21,779 bases of DNA. It comes from a virus. The notes under the pieces were generated by a model, which searched no databases, was not told the DNA's origin, and saw nothing but the letters and a program-made list of their open reading frames with translations. A program made the position numbers and the translations under genes. Positions within the stretch are counted from its first letter, which is position 1; the number at the start of each line of letters is the position of its first letter. Below are positions 6,811-13,259 of the stretch, in pieces. The DNA lies in IMG/VR virus record IMGVR_UViG_3300047499_000055, positions 1 through 21,779 of that record; one strand, 5' to 3'.

Positions 6811-9582
6811 ATGATAAGGCACAAGTACGAAAAGCCTTCCCACCGTTTTTATACTGATAACTTTTCGTTAGTGACCGACCTTGAAAGTATCGACGCTACT
6901 GGCGAGGATGTTTACTTTTGCACAGCAAGTCTAACAGGACGCCGCCGACTTGGAGAGCTGGTTCATTCGCTCAAAGCGTTCCGACTCGATGCGGACGTAA
7001 AGCCCGGCGCGTATGCGAGCCAGGCGGAAGCGGCGCGGGCAGTGGCCTCGGTATTGGCCAGCCTGGGTTTGTTGCCTACGTGGGTCAACAGCGGCAACGG
7101 CCTGCACTGCTACATCGTGCTGGACGAAGCCATTCCGCCCGCCGTATGGTTGCCGGGGGCGACGGTTCTGAGCGAACATTGCCGTTCGGCTGGTTTGGCA
7201 CTGGACCACGCGGTTACGACCGATTTGGTGCGGATACTGCGGTATCCGGGCACCTTCAACCGCAAGGCCGAGCCGAAGCCGGTCGAGTTATGGGGCGAGA
7301 TTCGCCTCAACGAAACGAAAGCTGTGCTCGCCGCGCTCGCCGGAGCGGCTCGCAGCACGCTTTCGCCGCCCCCCGCCGGCTTGTCTCGCCCAACCCGGCC
7401 GGCGGGGGGTTTTTTGGGCGACATGCACGGCGCAGCACTGCCAGCGAGTGCCGCCCTGGCGGCGCAACACTGCCGTCAGCTAGCGGACATGCGCGACAAC
7501 CGGCAGGCGCGCTCCGGGTGCTGGTATCCGCTGATAGGTGTGCTGGCCTGGTGCGAGGATGGCGATGCGCTGGCACAGGAGTGGTCATCTGCCCACGAAA
7601 CGTACACCGAGGCAGAGACCGCAGAAAAGCTCGATCGGGTGCGCGCGAAAACCACGGGGGGCACAACTTGTGCCACGTTGGAGAAACACTGGCCGCAGGG
7701 ATGCGAAGGGTGTCCGCACAAAGGCAGGATCACAAGCCCCGTGCAGCTTGGCCGCGCCGCTGCGACCGGCCAAGCTGCGGGCGCGCCAAGCGGGCAGGCC
7801 GGCGAGCCGCCGAGCGATATACCAAAAGCCCCCTGGCCTTTCAAGACGGACGGGAGGGGTGTTTACTACCTGGAAAGCGAGGGGGAAGACGCGAAGATCG
7901 CGCATATCTACACCCGTCCGCTTTTTCTCGCGCGCATGACCAAAAGCGAATTAGGCCAGGGCTTAGGCTCGGTTTTTCGCCACAAGGCGACGAAGGGTTG
8001 GGAAGAATTTCAGATACCGAACCATGTGCTGGTCAGCCGCGAGGCGCGCGGAGCCTTCGCCCGCTTTATCCCGGCCTTTCCTGAAAGCAACTGGCGAGCC
8101 ATGGCTGTTTACATCTCATCGGCGCAAAATCACTTGGAACCACAAGGCTACATATCTTTGTACGACCAATTCGGTTTTAAGCCGGCAGGCTTTAGTAACC
8201 CCGACCTGATTACGTCTTTCGTCCTGGGCGAAACCGAATATCTCGCGGACGGGTCGCAGCGGTTCGCCGCGCTGAACGAAAATCTGCGGAACCGCGCCGC
8301 GCTGATGCAGACCAGGGGCACGCGCGAAGCCTGGGTGAAGGCCGCGCACAAGTTTGTGGCGCCCGGCATGGAGCCGCACATGCTCACGATCATGTTGGCG
8401 CTGGCCGCACCCCTCATCTGCCTTACAGGCGGCGACGGCGCGGTCCTGTGCCACGGATACAGCCCCGATACCGCCACCGGCAAGACGTTTGCTGCCTTCG
8501 TCGCCTTGTCGATGTGGGGCAGTGAGCAGGCCTTTACCGTGGTCAGCAGTGACACGGAGAACGCGCGCAACCGCTTTGTGTCTCAGGCCGGCAACCTTCC
8601 GATTTATTGGGACGAATTCACCCTTCAGGACCCGGATATCGCTGAGCGGATTGTTATGGATTTTACGCTCGGGCGCGAGAAACGCCGCTCGCAACGCGAC
8701 GGGTCGCTGATGCAGATTGAGAATACGTGGAACAATTTAATTTTGACCAGTGGCAACCGCTCCCTGCGCGACATGCTTGGGCTGGCCAAGAGTGGGAGCG
8801 ACGACGCGGCGGCGGCCAGGGTGTTTGAGTATGCCGTCACCCCCTCGATCTACTCTCAGAGCGAAATGCTGGCGGTGGTGCGCGAGTGCCGGCAAAACTG
8901 CGGCCATATCGGGCGCGAGTTCATCGCGGCCGTGGTCCAGAAGCTGTCTTTTGTGCAGGCTGCGCTTGACGCGCGCATCAAGGAATACCAGGCTTTGCCG
9001 GGGTTCGGCCCCGAATGCCGCTACCAGGTGCGCACCCTGGCCGCACTCGATATTACCATGCGGATCGCGCAAGGGCTGAATTTCTTCCAGTTCACGCCGG
9101 ACAGATACATGCAGTTCGCCATTGGCCAAGTGAACGAGGCCGCGGCCGAGCGCCTGTCACTTAAGGCGAATACGAATCCGCTGGGCCGGTTTTTGGCCGA
9201 GAACCAGGACAAGATCCTGGTCGTGCCCGAGAAATGGCAGAACAGGGATCGGTTCTATCAAGTGCCTATTCTGCTCCCGCGCGGCAAGCTGTATGCGCGG
9301 ATCGAGCGGGACAGCAACCGCATATACATCGACAAATCGTTTTTTGATTCGTGGCTGCTCGAAAAGAAATTCGACAAACGCAGCGTTCTGCATAAATTCA
9401 AAATCGACAAGGTTTTGCAGGGCGAGAAGATGATGACGTTGTCTGCGGGCGTGCGAGAGCTTCAGGTCGCATTCGCGCGTGTCTATATTTTTGACGGGCT
9501 TAACCCTGTCGTGGCGGGTGTGGTCGAGGGCAATATCGTGGCCATGATGCCACCGGAACCGAAGTTGAAGGTGGCGAAATGA
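6811..9582 (+). CDS. AEP-type primase fused to P-loop helicase (DUF927-like)
   Basis: A 923-residue replication protein that probably primes and unwinds DNA. The N-terminal archaeo-eukaryotic primase-like domain has Asp60-x-Asp62, SGNGLH at 94-99, and D138-x2-R141 with RYPGTFN at 144-150. A PriCT-like region follows (EWSS...YTEAE) with a TC...GCEGCPHKG cysteine cluster. The helicase half resembles DUF927 proteins: P-loop SPDTATGKT with Lys558 and Thr559, Walker B IYWDEF with Asp601 and Glu602, and an ILTSGNRS sensor-like segment. I chose ATG 6811 because AAGGA at 6794-6798 precedes it and the domain begins there; GTG 6739 is in frame, overlaps the previous gene by 38 bases, and would add 24 unremarkable residues. 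The linker between the halves contains a terminator-like hairpin. The stop overlaps the next gene as ATGA. Confidence 0.9.
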   Translation: MIRHKYEKPSHRFYTDNFSLVTDLESIDATGEDVYFCTASLTGRRRLGELVHSLKAFRLDADVKPGAYASQAEAARAVASVLASLGLLPTWVNSGNGLHCYIVLDEAIPPAVWLPGATVLSEHCRSAGLALDHAVTTDLVRILRYPGTFNRKAEPKPVELWGEIRLNETKAVLAALAGAARSTLSPPPAGLSRPTRPAGGFLGDMHGAALPASAALAAQHCRQLADMRDNRQARSGCWYPLIGVLAWCEDGDALAQEWSSAHETYTEAETAEKLDRVRAKTTGGTTCATLEKHWPQGCEGCPHKGRITSPVQLGRAAATGQAAGAPSGQAGEPPSDIPKAPWPFKTDGRGVYYLESEGEDAKIAHIYTRPLFLARMTKSELGQGLGSVFRHKATKGWEEFQIPNHVLVSREARGAFARFIPAFPESNWRAMAVYISSAQNHLEPQGYISLYDQFGFKPAGFSNPDLITSFVLGETEYLADGSQRFAALNENLRNRAALMQTRGTREAWVKAAHKFVAPGMEPHMLTIMLALAAPLICLTGGDGAVLCHGYSPDTATGKTFAAFVALSMWGSEQAFTVVSSDTENARNRFVSQAGNLPIYWDEFTLQDPDIAERIVMDFTLGREKRRSQRDGSLMQIENTWNNLILTSGNRSLRDMLGLAKSGSDDAAAARVFEYAVTPSIYSQSEMLAVVRECRQNCGHIGREFIAAVVQKLSFVQAALDARIKEYQALPGFGPECRYQVRTLAALDITMRIAQGLNFFQFTPDRYMQFAIGQVNEAAAERLSLKANTNPLGRFLAENQDKILVVPEKWQNRDRFYQVPILLPRGKLYARIERDSNRIYIDKSFFDSWLLEKKFDKRSVLHKFKIDKVLQGEKMMTLSAGVRELQVAFARVYIFDGLNPVVAGVVEGNIVAMMPPEPKLKVAK
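7369..7415 (+). terminator. Intrinsic-terminator-shaped hairpin inside the primase-helicase gene
   Basis: Bases 7369-7380 (CCCCCCGCCGGC) are a perfect inverted repeat of 7398-7409 (GCCGGCGGGGGG), giving a 12-bp GC-only stem with a 17-base loop, directly followed by TTTTTT at 7410-7415. This is the textbook form of a rho-independent terminator on the plus strand; the minus strand lacks a T run on the other side. It lies within the open reading frame, in the Pro/Gly-rich linker between primase and helicase domains. Whether it terminates when translated through is unknown. Confidence 0.7.
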
Positions 9583-9827
9583 CATCCGGAACTTGCTGCT
9601 CCTGGCGACGTCGCCCGCCGCCGCCGCCGCCGCCGCGCATCGTTGTCGAGTTAGGGTTTCCGTGCTGCCAAGCGCCTGTCGGTAAAATACGGTCAACCGG
9701 CCCGATCGTGCGCTGTTGCGCTCCGGTTAACGAGGGGCAAAAGCTTTGCGCGGAGCACTACAAAAAAGCATACGCGGCGTTTATCCCGCCTCCCCCTCCA
9801 AAAACGTCGGTATCTCCCCCGCCCTGA
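9579..9827 (+). CDS. Small Cys-rich, proline-run protein (possible zinc finger)
   Basis: An 82-residue protein, last of the plus-strand operon, starting at an ATG that overlaps the primase-helicase stop as ATGA. It has paired cysteines at residues 6-7, 29-30 and about 45-46, then a CAEHYKKAY segment near its C-terminus whose Cys and His resemble the end of small treble-clef or HNH-like zinc sites. Runs of seven and five prolines flank this core. No catalytic HNH histidine can be identified, so a structural zinc protein is the best guess. Its last 47 bases overlap the convergent minus-strand gene. Confidence 0.6.
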   Translation: MTSGTCCSWRRRPPPPPPPRIVVELGFPCCQAPVGKIRSTGPIVRCCAPVNEGQKLCAEHYKKAYAAFIPPPPPKTSVSPPP

Positions 9828-10002
9828 GAGACGCCAGCAGCTTGTTCAGGTTGCTGGCCTTCTCCCGTTGAAAAGCGTTCTCCTGCAACTTGGTCGTGGT
9901 GCCGAGCACGGCGGCGGCGGTCGCCTGTTTCACACGCGCCACGCCAAGAAAGGTCTCATCCTCCGGTCCCGGCAGCGGCACCGTCAGCAGCTCGCGCTGC
10001 AC
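9781..10002 (-). CDS. Small helical protein, last gene of the virion operon (start uncertain)
   Basis: A 73-residue protein if started at the GTG at 10002. It has no recognised family. It is helical by composition, with KQATAAAVLGTTTKLQENAFQREKAS forming a probable long amphipathic helix in two parts, ending EGEAG. The frame stays open far upstream, but that part is a shadow of the ATP-grasp gene. No ATG or TTG occurs near the ATP-grasp stop at 10038, and no clear ribosome binding site precedes the GTG, so the start may be wrong or may depend on coupling. Its 3' end overlaps the convergent small Cys-rich gene by 47 bases. Confidence 0.55.
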   Translation of the reverse strand: MQRELLTVPLPGPEDETFLGVARVKQATAAAVLGTTTKLQENAFQREKASNLNKLLASLRAGEIPTFLEGEAG

Positions 10003-10037
10003 GTCCAGGGCGAGTTCTGTGAGGACCGACTGCTTGG

Positions 10038-11363
10038 CTAGGGAGTCGCCGCGTAGCTCATCCCAAGGGCGTATCCGTGGTCCCGCAGGCGGGGCAACTG
10101 CCAGCGGAGCCGGTCCCCTATGTCCGTCCTGTACATTGGCGAATTCGGCAACGACAAGCGATCCAATATCTGATAGGCGTGCCGGCGGGCTTCCTCCACA
10201 GTCGCCCCCGTTCCGCTCCCCACCAGAATATACGTGCCCGCCGTTACCCAGATCGGCGCTTCGAGGATTTGCCCCTTTATTTTTTGGGGGGCGGCCCCGA
10301 GGGCGACTTCGCATGGGTGGACTGAATCCCGCATTGATGGCTGAATTCCATAGATGGGAATCCCCGTCACCAGGTCCACCGCCAGCCTGTTGTACGGGTA
10401 ATCCGGGATTGAGAGGACTACTCCCGCCGCAATCGTTTTCTTTTTGAAAATCGAAGGGGCGTGCCCCGTCGCCAGGTCCATCAGCCATTCCGCGGGGTCT
10501 CCCTCATGCAAAGCCTGCTGTATGTTGAACGTAGGCCAGCCGGGGCGGCATGTGAACTCCAAAGGCCAGGGGGCGCCGGCCGCGTCGATAATGCAGTTTA
10601 CGTCGATATAGCCGACGTAGCCCGACCGGCGTAGCGCGGGAGCGAATGGGGCAAGGACTGCATCGGCCAGTGCGGAGCGTAGAGTATATCGAAGCACAGT
10701 TCCTTGCTCGCCCGTATTTGGCCCCCTGTCGCCGTCGCATAGCTTCTTGAACTCGAAGTTTTCGCACCACGCATCCGCAAAACCCGCCGGGCCAAACCAG
10801 CCGCCCACTGCCATTTCGTCGCCATCGATTTTCTCCTGTAAGATAAAATCCCGTCGCTTGTTATGCTTTTTCCACCGTTGCAGCATATAAACCAAGTCTT
10901 CAGGTGTCTTGGCTACGTACGACAGCGCCTTGTCGGCATCGCCGCTCGGCTTGGACACGAACGCCTTGTCCTGTTTTTTGACGAAAGCGATCGCCGCGTC
11001 GTAGTCGTGAAACTCCACCGATTTCGGCACCGCGATACCTTTCTGGCGGAACATCGCCATGCCTTTGTTCCGGTCCAGCTCCCAATCTGCGACTTCTTCC
11101 GTAGCACCCACGATCGGCGGCGTATTCTGGTGCCGGCGCAGCATATCCATGTCGCGCATCCAAAGCGTGTTGTCGGTTAGGAAGATCAGGTCGGCCCACT
11201 GCACCCATGGGCGCCATTCAGGCACGCGCTCGATAAGGCCGCGTCCGATCGGATCAAGGCGCGGTTTGGGCGGCACATACCATTTGACCGCGTGCCCGGC
11301 CGCCTGGCACCGCAGGAGCCAGTCTACCGCGTTCGCCTGGGCGTCAAGGCATAAAATCCTCAC
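10038..11363 (-). CDS. PurD-like ATP-grasp ligase
   Basis: A 441-residue ATP-grasp enzyme similar to phosphoribosylamine-glycine ligase, forming an amide or similar bond through an acyl-phosphate. Visible are KPSGDADK at 138-145, LQEKIDGDE at 175-183, the PurD signature DGDRGPNTG at 210-218 continuing EQG where PurD has GMG, YIDVN at 252-256, and LEFTCRPGWPT at 268-278 with Glu269 and Arg273. The length is near that of PurD, but the first 90 residues lack an obvious PurD pattern. It starts at GTG, overlapping the stop of the 51-residue acidic ORF as GTGA, with GAGGAAG at 11368-11374 upstream. It sits among virion genes and not with purine genes, so its substrate is open: a virion protein, a peptide or a nucleotide-like small molecule. 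Confidence 0.85.
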   Translation of the reverse strand: MRILCLDAQANAVDWLLRCQAAGHAVKWYVPPKPRLDPIGRGLIERVPEWRPWVQWADLIFLTDNTLWMRDMDMLRRHQNTPPIVGATEEVADWELDRNKGMAMFRQKGIAVPKSVEFHDYDAAIAFVKKQDKAFVSKPSGDADKALSYVAKTPEDLVYMLQRWKKHNKRRDFILQEKIDGDEMAVGGWFGPAGFADAWCENFEFKKLCDGDRGPNTGEQGTVLRYTLRSALADAVLAPFAPALRRSGYVGYIDVNCIIDAAGAPWPLEFTCRPGWPTFNIQQALHEGDPAEWLMDLATGHAPSIFKKKTIAAGVVLSIPDYPYNRLAVDLVTGIPIYGIQPSMRDSVHPCEVALGAAPQKIKGQILEAPIWVTAGTYILVGSGTGATVEEARRHAYQILDRLSLPNSPMYRTDIGDRLRWQLPRLRDHGYALGMSYAATP

Positions 11364-11515
11364 TCGTCTTCCTCGTCTGCGTCGTCAGGCGCTTCATCAG
11401 GCTGGCCCACGGGATCGGTGTCTTCGTCTTCTTCGTGGATCGGCGGCGGGTCTATCGGGCAGTTGCACCGCTCGTCCAGGTCATCCTCAGGGCCGTGTGC
11501 TATGATCGATCGCAT
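11360..11515 (-). CDS. 51-residue acidic mini-protein coupled to the ATP-grasp gene
   Basis: A short ORF starting at ATG 11515. The N-terminus MRSIIAHGPEDDLDERCNC contains two cysteines, then a PIDPPP turn, and the last 25 residues are almost all Asp, Glu, Pro and Thr. Its TGA overlaps the GTG of the ATP-grasp gene by four bases, the same overlap style used across this genome. There is no good Shine-Dalgarno sequence before its ATG, which lowers confidence. Function unknown: it could be a structural acidic tail peptide, a DNA mimic, a substrate of its neighbour, or only a leader that delivers ribosomes to the ligase. Confidence 0.6.
   Translation of the reverse strand: MRSIIAHGPEDDLDERCNCPIDPPPIHEEDEDTDPVGQPDEAPDDADEEDE
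11368..11374 (-). promoter_or_regulatory. Ribosome binding site for the ATP-grasp gene inside the acidic ORF
   Basis: GAGGAAG on the minus strand lies a few bases before the GTG at 11363 and is made by the Glu/Asp codons at the end of the preceding acidic ORF. It supports the GTG start and translational coupling. Confidence 0.65.
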
Positions 11516-11552
11516 GGAGCCAACGTCATTTCAGCACGCCGTGTTCGACGGG

Positions 11553-13259
11553 TCATTGTGCGTCATCCTGAGCGGGCTGCGCGCCTTGTGGCAGGGGCAA
11601 TCCCCCGGCTATTGAGCGGGCTACGAGGCGGCGCGTTTGCGGCATCGCCTGCGCGACCGCGCGAAACGCCGCGGTGCCGGGCTTGGTGTAAAGCGCCGAC
11701 CCCAGCGCCGCTGCCGCCGCCATCGGCGCACCGGTTCCCGTCGCCGCAGCCCCTCCAGCCGCCACACCGCCGCCGAGAATGTGATTGACCAAGTGCGCCT
11801 GAAGCAGCCGCCCGGCCGTCCCGCTATCGGGCACGGTGTTCCCCACCACTTTTTGCGCCGCTTCCGCGAAAGGCTGCATTCCGGCGACACCTTTGGCGGT
11901 GTTTAATTTATCCTTCGTAGGATCGTTCTGCTTGATCTTTTGCAGCAGCTTGGCCGGCGAGAAGACACCTTCCGTCACCGTTGAATCCGCAGCCGCGCGC
12001 TGGATCGGTTTGTAAAGCGCGTACGCCTGGTTGACCTTTTGCAGCTCCCCGGCGAATTTCGGGTTTTGCCGCGTCAAGTTAGCACGAAGAACATCGCGCA
12101 CATCCTGTATAGCCGAGCCAAACTCCCGTTCTGACGCAAGCGACGAATTCCGGTAGGTTTTCGCAAGCTGGCTTAATTCACTTTCCACCGCTTTGAACGT
12201 ATTCCCGGTCATGTATTTGTTTGCGGTAAAGCGCGGAACAAGAAAATTAGCCATCAGTTTATTGAACTGGTCAACTTGCGCGTGAGGCAGGGTGCCTCCC
12301 TGAATACGCCGCATCACGTTCGACAAATCCCGATCGAGAACCGAATCGACACGAAGTGATAGGTTCGGCAGCACCTTGTTGTAGGCGTCGTCCAGCGCGT
12401 CCGCTGCGGCAGAAATCGCCGCGTGCCCGGCCTTCACGTCCGCCGGCAGGCTGGCGCCGATAGGTTTCAACGCCTGGTTCACCGCCGCCGTGTTGAAGCT
12501 GTGCATGGCTTCTTTGCGCGCTTCAGCGATGAAGTGCCCGACGACGGGCACGGCCGTCGCCTTCTGCTCCGCATAGTTGGCCGCGGCGCCTGCAATCTGA
12601 CCCGGGGTTAATTTCACGCCGGCCGCGACCAGCAGCTTCTTCGCCGAATCCTGGAGCACTTTACCGACCACGCCGGCCGCCGCGCCGCCGACAGCGCCCA
12701 TTCCGATTTGCTTCAGTTTTTCGTTCGCGAACGCTCCGAGAGAGCGATCCAAATCTTTCATCTGCGCTTGGTGGACAGGGGTCAGCAAGCCATTGGTTAT
12801 CCCTGCGACGGCCGCTTCGACCATAGGAGACGCGATTTTGTAGGCCTTGGCGATTTTGCCCGCCGCTCCTACTGGCGTGACCGACGATCCGGCCAGGTCG
12901 CCGAGAAACGTTGCCCACGGATGCGCTGCAAGATCAGGACCGAGTTCGGTATTTATGCGGTCCAAACCCTTTTGCGCATCCGCCTCGATCGCGCGGCCCG
13001 GCCGCGGTGCAAACGTGCTGACACCGCGACCGAACAGCTCCTGGCCGCCGAGTGCCAGCTTACCAAAACCACCCGCAGCGCCTTTGAGAGCCGATACAGC
13101 AGCGTTATCCGGCGCCGCCTGGGGCTGAGCAGGAGCAGTAGAAGACCCTGCATTGGCGGGAGCGTCGATCGCCGGTGCCGCCATCCATGCCGGCTGAGCG
13201 CCTTGCGGGGGAGGCTTATTGACAAGGGGAGCCTCCATCCATGCAGGTTGGTCCGCCAT
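11553..13259 (-). CDS. Probable ejection/internal virion protein, large
   Basis: A 568-residue Ala-rich protein. The N-terminus carries two copies of a QPAWMxAP motif (residues 4-11 and 22-29), a feature seen in phage internal virion proteins, followed by an Ala/Pro/Gln linker. Several hydrophobic Gly/Ala stretches follow (around 52-75, 118-145, 182-200 and near 490-520), able to insert in a membrane. The middle is helical. Such proteins leave the podovirus head with the DNA and help form a channel through the envelope. No lytic transglycosylase motif is apparent. The ATG overlaps the upstream stop by one base (TAATG). The tail repeats a PQGAQPA sequence also present near the N-terminus. The assignment rests on composition, size and position, and on resemblance to the three-protein ejection sets of P22-like phages. 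Confidence 0.75.
   Translation of the reverse strand: MADQPAWMEAPLVNKPPPQGAQPAWMAAPAIDAPANAGSSTAPAQPQAAPDNAAVSALKGAAGGFGKLALGGQELFGRGVSTFAPRPGRAIEADAQKGLDRINTELGPDLAAHPWATFLGDLAGSSVTPVGAAGKIAKAYKIASPMVEAAVAGITNGLLTPVHQAQMKDLDRSLGAFANEKLKQIGMGAVGGAAAGVVGKVLQDSAKKLLVAAGVKLTPGQIAGAAANYAEQKATAVPVVGHFIAEARKEAMHSFNTAAVNQALKPIGASLPADVKAGHAAISAAADALDDAYNKVLPNLSLRVDSVLDRDLSNVMRRIQGGTLPHAQVDQFNKLMANFLVPRFTANKYMTGNTFKAVESELSQLAKTYRNSSLASEREFGSAIQDVRDVLRANLTRQNPKFAGELQKVNQAYALYKPIQRAAADSTVTEGVFSPAKLLQKIKQNDPTKDKLNTAKGVAGMQPFAEAAQKVVGNTVPDSGTAGRLLQAHLVNHILGGGVAAGGAAATGTGAPMAAAAALGSALYTKPGTAAFRAVAQAMPQTRRLVARSIAGGLPLPQGAQPAQDDAQ

Noticed and set aside
6918-8084. A 388-residue open frame within the primase-helicase region
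   Set aside because: It lies wholly inside a gene with clear primase and helicase motifs, is Arg/Gly-rich as expected of a shadow frame in GC-rich DNA, and shows no domain.
10277-10297. GC hairpin beside a T run (GGGGCGGCCCC)
   Set aside because: The T run precedes the stem on the plus strand and would be an A run after it on the minus strand, so it is not a terminator in either direction; it is coding for the ATP-grasp enzyme.
10437-10457. A-T-rich imperfect hairpin with T runs
   Set aside because: The stem has a bulge and is weak, and it is coding sequence (IFKKKT) in the ATP-grasp gene.
12722-12733. Perfect palindrome CGTTCGCGAACG
   Set aside because: It is in the middle of the large ejection protein gene, is short enough to arise by chance in GC-rich DNA, and has no partner site nearby.
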